DNA of 64,000 bases from Bacteroidota bacterium (GTDB taxonomy: Bacteria > Bacteroidota > Bacteroidia > Cytophagales > Cyclobacteriaceae), in contig JAFEAL010000020.1 of the NCBI GenBank assembly GCA_018266435.1, positions 1 through 64,000 of the forward strand, read 5' to 3'. Each line of letters begins with the position of its first letter. Positions within the stretch are counted from its first letter, which is position 1. The notes under the pieces were generated by a model. The model ran no database searches. It had not been told where the DNA came from and worked only from the letters and a program-made list of their open reading frames with translations. Positions 33,252-42,573 of the stretch are shown one piece after another. Both the position numbers and the translations under genes were made by a program.

Positions 33252-36200
33252 ATGGTTAAAAATCTACAGATTAAGATTGCGACTATTCTGATGTTTTTAA
33301 CGAGCATCGCAATAGCGCAAACGCGAACGGTAACGGGAAGAGTAACATCTGCAGAAGATGGTTCACAGATGCCCGGTGTAAATGTGCTCATTAAAGGCAC
33401 AACTACTGGAACAACAAGTGATTCTGATGGCAATTATAAGTTGTCAATTCCTGATGAAGGAGGCACTATAGTCTTTTCCTTCATTGGTTATGCCAACCAG
33501 GAACAAGAAATAGGTGCGAGAACAGTGATTGATGTCTCTCTTGCGCCAGATGCCACACAGCTTTCAGAGGTAGTTGTCACAGCTCTTGGGTTACAATCTG
33601 AAAAAAGAAGTCTAGGAACATCAGTTGCTGTGGTTAAGGCAGAAGACATTGAGAATACACGCCAAACAAATTTTCTTAACGCATTTACTGGCAAGGTAGC
33701 CGGTGTTAGGGTGCAAAGTTCTAATGGTATGGTGGGGTCATCAACCTCGATGTTTATCCGAGGTTTTACAAGTTTTAATAGCAGTAACCAACCACTTTTT
33801 GTAGTTGATGGTATTCCTATTGATAACTCAGGTGGTACAAACTCCCTACAGACAGGGGTTTCAAATTCAAACCGAGGGATTGATATAAACCCTGATGACA
33901 TTGAGTCGCAGACAATCCTGAAAGGTCCTGCAGCCGCTGTGTTGTACGGATCACGGGCCGCTGCCGGAGCAGTTATTATTACAACCAAAAAAGGTTCAAT
34001 GAGTAAAAACAAGAAGAATATCATTGAATATACTTCAAACTACAACGTAACTCAAGTGAACCGTTTGCCATCATTACAAAACACGTATGCGCAAGGTGAT
34101 AACGGAATATATAATCCCCTTTCATTGAACTCATGGGGACCTAAAATCACCGGGCAAGATTCGGTTACTAACTACCTGGGCAAGAGAGAATTGCTCAAAG
34201 CTTACCCCAATAATGTAAAAGATATTTTCCGTCAGGGTAGCAACGTACAGAACTCAATAAATTTTAAAGGTGGAAACGAGAAATCGAACTACATTTTCTC
34301 TTACTCTAACCTAAGGGAAGATGGTATATTGAAAAACAATACGCTGACCAGAAATACTTTTAAAGTTGCGGCCAATACGAACTTAACAGAAAAATTAAGT
34401 GCAGGGGCATCATTTACTTACTTTAATACTATTTCACAACGTACACCCATTGGAAACCAGCAGGCCAACCCGCTCTTCAGAGGTTATTTCTTGCCACGCT
34501 CTTATAATCTTGCTAACTATCCTTATCAAAATCCTAACGGTACACAAACGTACTTCGACCCATCAACGGACAATCCGCTGTGGACTATTCAAAACAATAC
34601 ATACAACGACAGGGTTGATAGAATGTTGGCAAACTTTAATGTCGGTTATGATATCACGCACTGGCTTAATATCAACTATAAATTAGGAACAGACGCATAC
34701 CTGATGAATGTAAAAGCTGTTGACGCTGTGGGGGGAACAGGAAATGGGTATACAGCATCCGGAGGTACCGGAGGTACGCAAGACGAGAACTATTACAGTC
34801 AACAAACTAGTTCATACTTAAATATCACAGCAAAAAAGACTTTTGGAGATTTTAACGGATCATTTCTTTTGGGAAATGAAATTAACCAGAGCTACGCGCG
34901 TGATCAGGGAACGGTTGCTACTCAAGCAGCCATAAGCGGGTTTGGGCAAGTTACCAGCTATAGCACGTATCAGCCCTTTAACAGCCTTTCTAAGAGAAGA
35001 TTAGTTGGAGTGTATGCTCAGGCAACTGTTGGGTATAAGGAGTTTGCTTATTTGACAGTAACGGGAAGAAATGACTGGTCGTCCACGTTCCCAACCAATA
35101 ACAATTCTTATTTCTATCCTTCCATTGCCGGAAGTTTGATATTTACTGATCTTTTCCCGGCAATAAAAAGCAACGGAATACTTTCGTTTGGTAAACTAAG
35201 AGGAAATATTGCAACAGTTGGCCGGGAGGCGCCTCTCTATGCAACCGATACCTACTTTGTTCAATCAAACCCAAGTAACGGTTTTGGGCCTCAACTGCAA
35301 TACCCCTTCAGAGGACAGCAGGGCTATACACTAAGCAACAATGCAGGTAATCCAAATCTAAAACCAGAGTTTACAACAACCCGTGAGGTTGGAACTGAAC
35401 TTCATTTCTTAAATGATCGCCTGGTATTGGATGTAGGCTATTTCAGCACAAGAAGTACAGACATAATTTTGTCGAGTAACGCCCCCGTGTCAGCCGCCAC
35501 AGGTTATTCCAACCAAATACGAAATGCCGGTGAGTTAAAAACTGACGGATGGGAAGTAACTTTTAATTATACTCCAATAAAGACATCAAGTGGGTTTTCA
35601 TGGAATATCAGCGCTAACTGGACGCATATTGATAATAATGTAGTAAAAATTGACCCGTTGGTAACATCTATATTCCTGGGTGGATTTACAGTACCACAAA
35701 CTCAACTTCAGGCAGGGAAGCCTTACGGAGTCATTGTTGGAAATCCATTTAATAGGGATGCTAAAGGAAACTTGTTGATTACATCAGCAGGGGCAGCAGC
35801 CGGTCAAGTATCTACTAACACCGCCACGGTGAGTGTGATAGGAAACCCCAACCCCAAATGGTTTGCAGGGTTGACAAATACATTGAGGTATAGAGACTTC
35901 TCTCTAAGCTTTTTGTTGGATTTCAGAAAAGGAGGGGATATTATATCGAGAAATATCCGAGATGTGAGGTTTAGGGGAGTAGCCGCAGAAACAGGCGACA
36001 GAGACCGAACCTACATTGTTAAAGGAGTTTTGCGTGATCCGGTAAATAATCCGGATGGATCCGCCCGCGCTTTAATGGATGCTAATGGCAACCCCATTCC
36101 CAATAACATAGCGCTTAATGCTCAACAATACTGGACAAGCCTTTACAATACGCAAGGCGAAGGAATAGTATTTGATGGTTCTTGGATTAGGTTGAGAGAG

Positions 36201-36422
36201 CTTTCAGTATCGTATTCATTACCCAAAAAATGGCTCTCTAAATCACCTTTTGGTGCAGCATCTATTGTATTGACGGGTAGAAACCTTTGGTTGTATGCCC
36301 CCAATTATCCGCACTTCGATCCCGAGGTTAATACCCAGGGTGTTAGCAATTCACAAGGGTTTGAATTCAATACATTGCCCCAGACCAGAACGTATGGTGC
36401 TGTGTTGAGACTTACTTTTTAA
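33252..36422 (+). CDS. SusC/RagA-family TonB-linked outer-membrane transporter
   Basis: 1056 residues with a signal peptide ending SIAIAQ (about residue 23). A carboxypeptidase-regulatory-like domain (about 25-98, GNYKLSIPDEGGTIVFSFIG), a plug domain (about 105-225, with the SusC signature QPLFVVDGIPIDNSGG) and a long TonB-dependent barrel ending RTYGAVLRLTF follow. SusC proteins import large nutrients such as glycans or peptides with their SusD lid lipoprotein, energised by TonB. No glycoside hydrolase, peptidase or sensor lies in this operon, so the substrate is unknown. The AT-rich 263-base upstream region holds the regulatory leader. Confidence 0.95.
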   Translation: MVKNLQIKIATILMFLTSIAIAQTRTVTGRVTSAEDGSQMPGVNVLIKGTTTGTTSDSDGNYKLSIPDEGGTIVFSFIGYANQEQEIGARTVIDVSLAPDATQLSEVVVTALGLQSEKRSLGTSVAVVKAEDIENTRQTNFLNAFTGKVAGVRVQSSNGMVGSSTSMFIRGFTSFNSSNQPLFVVDGIPIDNSGGTNSLQTGVSNSNRGIDINPDDIESQTILKGPAAAVLYGSRAAAGAVIITTKKGSMSKNKKNIIEYTSNYNVTQVNRLPSLQNTYAQGDNGIYNPLSLNSWGPKITGQDSVTNYLGKRELLKAYPNNVKDIFRQGSNVQNSINFKGGNEKSNYIFSYSNLREDGILKNNTLTRNTFKVAANTNLTEKLSAGASFTYFNTISQRTPIGNQQANPLFRGYFLPRSYNLANYPYQNPNGTQTYFDPSTDNPLWTIQNNTYNDRVDRMLANFNVGYDITHWLNINYKLGTDAYLMNVKAVDAVGGTGNGYTASGGTGGTQDENYYSQQTSSYLNITAKKTFGDFNGSFLLGNEINQSYARDQGTVATQAAISGFGQVTSYSTYQPFNSLSKRRLVGVYAQATVGYKEFAYLTVTGRNDWSSTFPTNNNSYFYPSIAGSLIFTDLFPAIKSNGILSFGKLRGNIATVGREAPLYATDTYFVQSNPSNGFGPQLQYPFRGQQGYTLSNNAGNPNLKPEFTTTREVGTELHFLNDRLVLDVGYFSTRSTDIILSSNAPVSAATGYSNQIRNAGELKTDGWEVTFNYTPIKTSSGFSWNISANWTHIDNNVVKIDPLVTSIFLGGFTVPQTQLQAGKPYGVIVGNPFNRDAKGNLLITSAGAAAGQVSTNTATVSVIGNPNPKWFAGLTNTLRYRDFSLSFLLDFRKGGDIISRNIRDVRFRGVAAETGDRDRTYIVKGVLRDPVNNPDGSARALMDANGNPIPNNIALNAQQYWTSLYNTQGEGIVFDGSWIRLRELSVSYSLPKKWLSKSPFGAASIVLTGRNLWLYAPNYPHFDPEVNTQGVSNSQGFEFNTLPQTRTYGAVLRLTF

Positions 36423-36442
36423 TTTATTAAACCTTTCATCTT

Positions 36443-37942
36443 ATGAAAAAGAAGATTCGAAAAAATATATTTCATCTTAGTATTCTCAGTTTAGTGATTG
36501 CCGGCACACTAACTTCGTGCAGCGATTTTCTAAACGTAAATACTAACCCCACAGCTCAAAAGAACGCAAGTATTCCTTTAGTGCTTACGGCTAGTCAGGG
36601 AAGCTTAGCATTCTACGTGGGTAGTGATTTCTACCTTTATTCTTCAATTTTTACTCAGCAGTCGTGTGGACAAGGGTCATCTACTCAAACAAGATTCTAT
36701 GACCAATATATACTGACTAACGCTGATGTGAATAATGCCTTTACTAGCTACTATGCCGGTACGTTGGCCGATTTGGATTATATCAAAAAGAATACATACA
36801 GTCAGGGTAATCCGCAATATGGTGGAATTGCAAAATTGTTGCAGGCCTACACGTATGGAATATTAGTGGATATGTGGGGAGCACTTCCCTATGTATCAGC
36901 CATGAAAGGAGTAGCTAACCCGCAACCTCAATACGATTCGAGCAAGACCATTTATGATTCTCTTTTTGTGTTGATTGATAAAGGGATAGCTGATTTGAAT
37001 AAAACAAATACACGTACAATCGCTGCAGAAGACCTGATCTATTCAGGAAATATTTCCAAATGGGTTAAGTTTGGAAATACCCTAAAACTCCGGTTGGCAC
37101 TTCACTATGCAAAAGTGGATAACGGAACAATGCTTAATACCGTGATTAGTGCGGGTGGACCATTTATGGCAGCCAACACCGACAACTTTCAGTTGACGTT
37201 TGATAACGTTACTAACCGCCAAAACCCTATTCACCAGTTTGAGTTGTACCGGGCCAATTATGATTTTCCGGGTAACTTCCTGGTGAACATGATGAATACC
37301 AAAAATGATCCGAGAAGGCCATTCTATTTCACGTCATACCCGGCAGGCTCTGCACCGTACACAACAACAGGCACTTATAAAGGTGCTGTATCAACGGATG
37401 CAACCGGAGTACAATATTCAAGGATGCACACATATATGCGTGGAAATATGCTTTCTGATAATGGTACGAGAACCGGATCAGGGTTAAATGCCACGTCATT
37501 AACTTATACGGGTATGGCACCCCAGCGCATGCTCACTTTTGCTGAATTTAACTTTATTATGGCTGAAGCTGTTTTGGTGTATGGCGTAACAGCTCCGCAA
37601 ACTGCGGACCAATACTATCAAGCAGGTGTTACAGCCTCAATGCAGGATGCAGGCGTTAGTGCAGCGAACATTAGTACCTATATTGGAGCATTAGCTCCAG
37701 TTGTGCTGCAAACATTAATTGAAGAGAAGTATGTAGCGCTATATGGCGTACCTGTAGAGCCTTGGTCTGACTGGAGAAGGACAAGCTTCCCTTCTATAAC
37801 AGTAAGTCCTTCAGCTGCATTGGTGGGTAATAATACCATTCCCCGAATATTGGTTTACCCATTAAGCGAGCAGCAGACAAATTCAAAAAATATTCCTTCC
37901 AGAGCATCCATATTTGTAAAAGGTGTGTTTTGGGATAACTAG
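36443..37942 (+). CDS. SusD/RagB-family substrate-binding lipoprotein
   Basis: 499 residues, with lipoprotein leader and lipobox LTSC (Cys26), followed by SDFLNVNTNPTAQKNASIPL. This opening and the TPR-rich body with ILVDMWGALPYVSAMKG place it in the SusD-like_2 group. It forms the extracellular lid on the SusC barrel encoded 20 bases upstream. The late segment MLTFAEFNFIMAEAVLVYGV is the usual C-terminal TPR-like helix of the family. Confidence 0.93.
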   Translation: MKKKIRKNIFHLSILSLVIAGTLTSCSDFLNVNTNPTAQKNASIPLVLTASQGSLAFYVGSDFYLYSSIFTQQSCGQGSSTQTRFYDQYILTNADVNNAFTSYYAGTLADLDYIKKNTYSQGNPQYGGIAKLLQAYTYGILVDMWGALPYVSAMKGVANPQPQYDSSKTIYDSLFVLIDKGIADLNKTNTRTIAAEDLIYSGNISKWVKFGNTLKLRLALHYAKVDNGTMLNTVISAGGPFMAANTDNFQLTFDNVTNRQNPIHQFELYRANYDFPGNFLVNMMNTKNDPRRPFYFTSYPAGSAPYTTTGTYKGAVSTDATGVQYSRMHTYMRGNMLSDNGTRTGSGLNATSLTYTGMAPQRMLTFAEFNFIMAEAVLVYGVTAPQTADQYYQAGVTASMQDAGVSAANISTYIGALAPVVLQTLIEEKYVALYGVPVEPWSDWRRTSFPSITVSPSAALVGNNTIPRILVYPLSEQQTNSKNIPSRASIFVKGVFWDN

Positions 37943-37965
37943 TTAAACAACTAAAAGAAGAAATT

Positions 37966-38454
37966 ATGAATAACATCAATTTCAAAATATTTATCATGCT
38001 GGTTTTTTCGATCAGCCTGGCATCATGCTTCCAGATGGATGAAAAACTGGCAAGTAAACAAGCACCTGATGGGGATATACTCTTTCAAGTTCCCACATCG
38101 GCATTGCCTGCGGTACCAACAGGTCAGCCGCAATTGGCACAACCGTCCTACTATTTAGTTGGCGCCAATTTTTCAAAGGCGGCAGGTAATTTGGATATAA
38201 CGGTTACTGTTCCATCCAAGTTCACCACCATAACCATTAATATTGTAAATGCCAGTACTGGTGTGAGAGAACAAAAGGCAATATTAACGGGTGTTTCAGG
38301 TACGGTAGAATGGAACACCTACCCGGTTAACACCCTTGGGTTTGGCAATACTGCTCCGGCTACAAACAGTACGGTGGTACTCGAGTTTATTGCTTCAAAT
38401 GATAGTGGTTCGATTTCTACGATGCGAGTATTTTCTGTGAAAGTTTTAGCGTGA
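37966..38454 (+). CDS. Lipoprotein, third gene of the SusC/SusD operon
   Basis: 162 residues with lipobox LASC (Cys21). A Pro/Ala-rich linker (about 45-60) is followed by a single beta-sandwich-like domain of about 100 residues (NLDITVTVPSKFTTITINIV through STVVLEFIASNDSGSISTMR). Size and position resemble the small accessory surface lipoproteins (SusE-like position) that often follow SusD and help bind the substrate. No sequence family is recognised. It begins 23 bases after susD and is followed by a strong bidirectional terminator. Confidence 0.65.
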   Translation: MNNINFKIFIMLVFSISLASCFQMDEKLASKQAPDGDILFQVPTSALPAVPTGQPQLAQPSYYLVGANFSKAAGNLDITVTVPSKFTTITINIVNASTGVREQKAILTGVSGTVEWNTYPVNTLGFGNTAPATNSTVVLEFIASNDSGSISTMRVFSVKVLA

Positions 38455-38470
38455 TTTAAAAATCACTCTG

Positions 38471-38503
38471 AAAAAAACGCCCCGGTCTAAACCGGGGCGT
38501 TTT
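38471..38503. terminator. Bidirectional intrinsic terminator
   Basis: A perfect 13-bp stem, AAAACGCCCCGGT (38474-38486) with ACCGGGGCGTTTT (38491-38503), has the loop CTAA. It has T-rich sequence on the plus side and seven T on the minus side. It sits between the convergent susD-operon lipoprotein gene and hldD and can serve both. Confidence 0.92.
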
Positions 38504-38507
38504 AATT

Positions 38508-39464
38508 TTACTTCGTCATCAAATAATTCCTTACATAATCTTGAGTTCCCTCCTCGAGAGTATGAAATGGTGTTGAGTAGCCAATGCTTTTCAATTTTTG
38601 CATATTGGCTTCGGTGAAGTACTGATATTTATCCCGGATGTCAGCCGGTGTATCAACGAATTCAATATTTTCTTTTTTATTCATCGCTTTGAAAACTGAT
38701 TTTACCAAGTCTAAAAATGTGCGGGCTTTGCCGGAACCGAGATTGTATATTCCTGAATTTTTTTGGTGGCTCATCCAAAACAGACAAACGTCAACCACAT
38801 CCTTTACATACACAAAATCACGCATTTGTTCACCGTCTTTGAATTGAGGATTGTGTGATCGAAATAATTTCATTTTCCCGGTTTTGCCGATCTGATTAAA
38901 CGCGTGCCAAATTACCGATGCCATGCGGCCTTTGTGGTATTCGTTCGGGCCATACACGTTAAAAAATTTCAACCCTACCCAAAAGCGAGGTTTTTCTTTT
39001 TGCTGCATGGCCCACATATCTAAATCCTGTTTTGACTGCCCATACGGATTGAGCGGCTTTAACAAATGGATTTTTGATTCATCATCATCATAGCCATTTT
39101 CTCCCAATCCATAGGTTGCTGCCGAGGAGGCATAAACCAACGGAATGTTATACTGAACACATCTTAGCCAAATATCTTTGGTGTATTGCGTATTCATACG
39201 GTTTAGCAGTACAGTATCAAACTCGGCCGTATCAGTTTTGGCACCGATGTGAAAAATAAAACGAACCCGGTTGTAGTTTTTATCGAGCCAGGACATGAAG
39301 TGCTCGCGATCGACACGTTCACTGATTTTTGTACCAATTAAATTTTTTTCTTTAGCAGCATGGCCAAACTGATCAACTGCTATGATGTCGGTATGGTTAT
39401 TTTGGTTAAGCCGTTTTATCAGGAAACTTCCAATGAAGCCTGCAGCGCCCGTAACTACAATCAT
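38508..39464 (-). CDS. hldD: HldD ADP-L-glycero-D-manno-heptose-6-epimerase
   Basis: 318 residues of the extended short-chain dehydrogenase fold. The NADP-binding VTGAAGFIGSFLIKRL is at the N-terminus and the catalytic YGQSK (Tyr/Lys of YxxxK) follows LLKPLNP. The HldD-specific FFNVYGPNEYHKGRMASV is present. It interconverts ADP-D,D- and ADP-L,D-heptose for lipopolysaccharide core. The window also encodes a GDP-heptose route, but no HldE (ADP-heptose synthase) was seen, so its substrate must come from elsewhere in the genome. It is followed by the shared terminator and is divergent from queD. Confidence 0.9.
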   Translation of the reverse strand: MIVVTGAAGFIGSFLIKRLNQNNHTDIIAVDQFGHAAKEKNLIGTKISERVDREHFMSWLDKNYNRVRFIFHIGAKTDTAEFDTVLLNRMNTQYTKDIWLRCVQYNIPLVYASSAATYGLGENGYDDDESKIHLLKPLNPYGQSKQDLDMWAMQQKEKPRFWVGLKFFNVYGPNEYHKGRMASVIWHAFNQIGKTGKMKLFRSHNPQFKDGEQMRDFVYVKDVVDVCLFWMSHQKNSGIYNLGSGKARTFLDLVKSVFKAMNKKENIEFVDTPADIRDKYQYFTEANMQKLKSIGYSTPFHTLEEGTQDYVRNYLMTK

Positions 39465-39525
39465 ATATTTTTGATTTTTCCAAAAGCAAAAATAAGAGAT
39501 TCCTTCATGCCTGAAGGGTTATATT

Positions 39526-39533
39526 TACATTTG
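39526..39533 (+). promoter_or_regulatory. -7 promoter element of queD-lpxB
   Basis: TACATTTG matches TAnnTTTG and lies 14 bases before the queD ATG at 39547. The predicted 5' leader is under 10 bases. An ATG five bases earlier (39542) is followed directly by a stop codon, so it is not the start. Confidence 0.45.
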
Positions 39534-39546
39534 ATTTATAAATGCT

Positions 39547-39966
39547 ATGATCTACGTAAGCCGTCAAGAACACTTTAATGCTGCCCATAAACTCTACAAC
39601 CCGCACTGGACCAAAGAGAAAAATACAGAAGTATTTGGTCCTTGTGCCAATGAAAACTGGCATGGACATAATTATAATTTAATTGTAACGGTAAAGGGCT
39701 CTCCTGATCCGGATACCGGTTTTGTTATTGATTTAAAAAAACTAAGTATGCTTATCAGAACTGAAGTGACTGATAAAGTGGACCATAAAAATTTGAATAT
39801 GGATGTGGACTTTTTAAGAGGGCAATTTGCGAGTACGGAAAACTTGGCCATGGGTATATGGAAAATACTGGAACCAAAAATTTCAGCAATCACAAAATTT
39901 GGGCGGCTTTATTCCATAAAACTTTACGAAACACCGCGCAATTTTGTTGAATATTTGGGCGAATGA
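39547..39966 (+). CDS. queD: 6-carboxy-tetrahydropterin synthase QueD (PTPS family)
   Basis: 139 residues. Zinc ligands are His14 (EHFNAAHKL), His39 and His41 (NWHGHNYNL); catalytic Cys33 is in GPCANENWHGH. The DHKNLN and STENLA motifs complete the fold. It converts dihydroneopterin triphosphate to 6-carboxytetrahydropterin, the substrate line for QueE (28870-29490). A strict assignment as QueD rather than a pyruvoyl-tetrahydropterin synthase rests on the presence of queE. It overlaps lpxB by four bases (ATGA). Confidence 0.85.
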   Translation: MIYVSRQEHFNAAHKLYNPHWTKEKNTEVFGPCANENWHGHNYNLIVTVKGSPDPDTGFVIDLKKLSMLIRTEVTDKVDHKNLNMDVDFLRGQFASTENLAMGIWKILEPKISAITKFGRLYSIKLYETPRNFVEYLGE

Positions 39967-41078
39967 AAAAGCTTTACATTATAGCCGGTGAGCGCTCAGG
40001 AGATTTGCACGGAAGCAATTTGGTAAAATCGCTTTTGTCCCGTGATCGCAACCTCTCCATTCGTGGGTTTGGCGGAGATGAGATGAAAAAAGCAGGCGTA
40101 GATATTTTTGTGCATTATGATCGGTTGGCGTTCATGGGTTTTGTAGCCTTGCTCACCAATGCCCGCACTATTTTCAGGTACATAAAACTTTGCAAACAAG
40201 ATATTCTGCAGGTAAAACCCGAGGCAATTATTTTAATTGATTACGGTGGGTTTAACCGTAAGATTGCCAAATTCGGCAAGCAACAAGGCATAAAAATTTT
40301 CTATTATATACCTCCTAAAGTGTGGGCTTGGTACCAGAAGCGTGCGTTTGAATTAAAACAAAACGTGGATAAATTGTTTGTCATTCTCCCATTTGAAAAA
40401 AAATTTTTCAAAGAAAAATGCAACTGGGATGTGGATTATGTTGGTAACCCGGTGCTGGATGCCATTAAATCGTTTAAACCCAATCCTGACTTTTTGATAA
40501 AAGAGGGTATTGATCAATCTAAAAAAATTGTGGCACTGCTTCCCGGCAGCAGAAAAATGGAATTAAAGCGAATCATCCCTTTGATGGCCGAAGTAGTGCG
40601 AAAATACCCCGAGTTACAGTTCGTAGTGGCTGCAGTAAAAAATTTACCCGGAGAACTATATAAAGAGATTGAGAACTATTCAAATGTAAAACTGGTATTT
40701 GATGCCTCTTACGAGTTGCTTCATGTTGCCCAGGCGGCCATGGTTACTTCGGGTACAGCCACATTAGAAACAGCCATTTTCAATGTGCCTCAGGTAGTGG
40801 TATATAAAACCGGCAGATTAGAATATTTGATTGCGGCCAGTGTAGTAAAGGTTGAGTATATTTCTTTAGTTAACCTGATTGCCGGGAAAAAAGTAGTGAA
40901 GGAGTTGATTCAAAGAGAGGCAAGGCTAAACTCTGTAGGAGAAGAACTAAGCAGGCTGGTGTACGATGAATCCTACCGAAAGGAAATGATGACAGCTTAC
41001 AACCTTATTTACAAAACCCTTGATACCGGGTCAGCTTCAGAAAATACAGCCGGGCTCATGTTAGAATATTTGAAATAA
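39963..41078 (+). CDS. lpxB: Lipid-A-disaccharide synthase LpxB
   Basis: 371 residues of GT19. N-terminal IIAGERSGDLHGSNLVKSL is the family signature. RGFGGDEMKKAGVD, YYIPPKVWAWYQKRAF, LLPGSRKMELKRI and TSGTATLETAIFNVPQVVVY follow in the normal order. It joins UDP-2,3-diacylglucosamine and lipid X to give the lipid A disaccharide at the inner membrane. Translationally coupled to queD by the ATGA overlap, although the pathways are unrelated. Confidence 0.95.
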   Translation: MKKLYIIAGERSGDLHGSNLVKSLLSRDRNLSIRGFGGDEMKKAGVDIFVHYDRLAFMGFVALLTNARTIFRYIKLCKQDILQVKPEAIILIDYGGFNRKIAKFGKQQGIKIFYYIPPKVWAWYQKRAFELKQNVDKLFVILPFEKKFFKEKCNWDVDYVGNPVLDAIKSFKPNPDFLIKEGIDQSKKIVALLPGSRKMELKRIIPLMAEVVRKYPELQFVVAAVKNLPGELYKEIENYSNVKLVFDASYELLHVAQAAMVTSGTATLETAIFNVPQVVVYKTGRLEYLIAASVVKVEYISLVNLIAGKKVVKELIQREARLNSVGEELSRLVYDESYRKEMMTAYNLIYKTLDTGSASENTAGLMLEYLK

Positions 41079-41122
41079 TTCCTGTACATGTTATCTTACT
41101 TCATTGATTTAAAAATTGACTC

Positions 41123-42556
41123 ATGAAAAATACATTGATATGTTTTAGCGTAGTAGTGGTTGGTCTTTTTAAGGTACACGGTCAAGATCAGGTAAAAACG
41201 AATTATTCAGATGCATTGCGCTTGATTGACTCATGGATCGATGCTCAAAAAGATTATGCTCACCTTCCTTCCATCACTGCCGCGATCGTCAAAGATCAGG
41301 AAGTAATCTGGAGCAAAGGCTATGGTCTGTCAAATATCGAAAACAAGGTAGCGGCCTCACCCAAAACCATTTACAGTATTTGTTCCATCTCAAAACTCTT
41401 CACCTCTGTTGCCATTATGCAACTTTATGAAAAAGGGAAACTTCATTTGGATGATAAAATTGAGTCGGTTCTTCCGGGGTTTAATTTGAAGCAACAATTT
41501 CCCGAAAGCGGGCCCATCACCATCCGTTCGTTACTCACACATTCTTCCGGCTTGCCTCGTGAGTCAGATTATCCTTACTGGACAGAACCTGATTTTACTT
41601 TTCCCACACAAGATCAGGTAAATATAAAACTGGGGAAACAACAAACGATGTATCCGGCATCAACCTATTTTCAATACAGCAATTTAGGCATGACGTTATT
41701 GGGCCAGGTTGTTGAAAAAGTATCGGGTGTGCCGTACAGCACCTATGTGGAAGAGAACATATTAAAGCCATTGAAGTTAGACGCAACACACTCATACCTT
41801 CCTAATGAAGCATGGGGAAAAGAAATGGCCATTGGCTATGGAGCCATCAAGCGAGACGGCTCACGTGATCGAATGAATTTATTTGATGCTAAAGGAATTA
41901 AGGCAGCCGCTGGTTTTTCTTCAAATGTGGAAGACTTGGCAAAATTTGCTGCTTGGCAAATGCGGGTGCTAAGTACTCCCGGTGCTGAGGTTCTTAAAAC
42001 TTCTTCCTTAAAAGAAATGCAGCGTGTACAGTGGGTAGATCCTGATTGGAAAACATTTTGGGGACTGGGTTTTAAGGTGAGTCATCAAGAGAATGTCACA
42101 CTGGTGGGGCACGGAGGCTCATGTCCGGGCTATCGAACAGCGGTGAGCATTGACCCGAAAGAAAAAATGGGCTATACAGTGATGATCAATGCAGGCGGGG
42201 AAAGTCCTGATTTTTTTATTAAAGAAATCAGGGATATTCTGATGAAGGCACCCAAGGAAAAATCAGGTAAGACAGTTGAGACAGCAAAACTTGAGGACTA
42301 TGTAGGAACTTACTCAGCTCAACCCTGGGGCTCAGAAACGCTGATTACTTTCTGGTATGGAGATTTGGCTCTTGTTAGCTTTCCTAATGAAAACCCCGAT
42401 GAATCAATGATAATTCTTCAGCAAGTATCCGCGGATAGTTTCCGGGTGGTAAGGAAAGATAAAACGCTGGCCGATGAAATTCGTTTTGAAAGAGATGCCT
42501 CAGGCAAAGTAATTAAGATGTGGAGGTACAGCAATTTTTATAAAAAACTAAAATGA
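41123..42556 (+). CDS. Exported serine hydrolase, class C beta-lactamase-related
   Basis: 477 residues with a signal peptide (about 1-20). The SxxK nucleophile motif is SISK (Ser88-Lys91) in SICSISKLFTSVAIMQLYEK, the YxN motif is YSN in FQYSNLGMTLLGQ, and the third motif is HGG in VGHGGSCPGYR. The family includes penicillin-binding proteins, D-aminopeptidases and esterases. A beta-rich C-terminal domain (about 385-477) follows. Beta-lactam resistance should not be assumed. It is convergent with clpX. Confidence 0.85.
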   Translation: MKNTLICFSVVVVGLFKVHGQDQVKTNYSDALRLIDSWIDAQKDYAHLPSITAAIVKDQEVIWSKGYGLSNIENKVAASPKTIYSICSISKLFTSVAIMQLYEKGKLHLDDKIESVLPGFNLKQQFPESGPITIRSLLTHSSGLPRESDYPYWTEPDFTFPTQDQVNIKLGKQQTMYPASTYFQYSNLGMTLLGQVVEKVSGVPYSTYVEENILKPLKLDATHSYLPNEAWGKEMAIGYGAIKRDGSRDRMNLFDAKGIKAAAGFSSNVEDLAKFAAWQMRVLSTPGAEVLKTSSLKEMQRVQWVDPDWKTFWGLGFKVSHQENVTLVGHGGSCPGYRTAVSIDPKEKMGYTVMINAGGESPDFFIKEIRDILMKAPKEKSGKTVETAKLEDYVGTYSAQPWGSETLITFWYGDLALVSFPNENPDESMIILQQVSADSFRVVRKDKTLADEIRFERDASGKVIKMWRYSNFYKKLK

Positions 42557-42573
42557 AGATAAGCTGAGTTATC

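Noticed and set aside
41123-42556. Beta-lactam resistance gene
   Set aside because: The SxxK/YxN/HGG motifs also occur in esterases and peptidases; resistance cannot be claimed from sequence.
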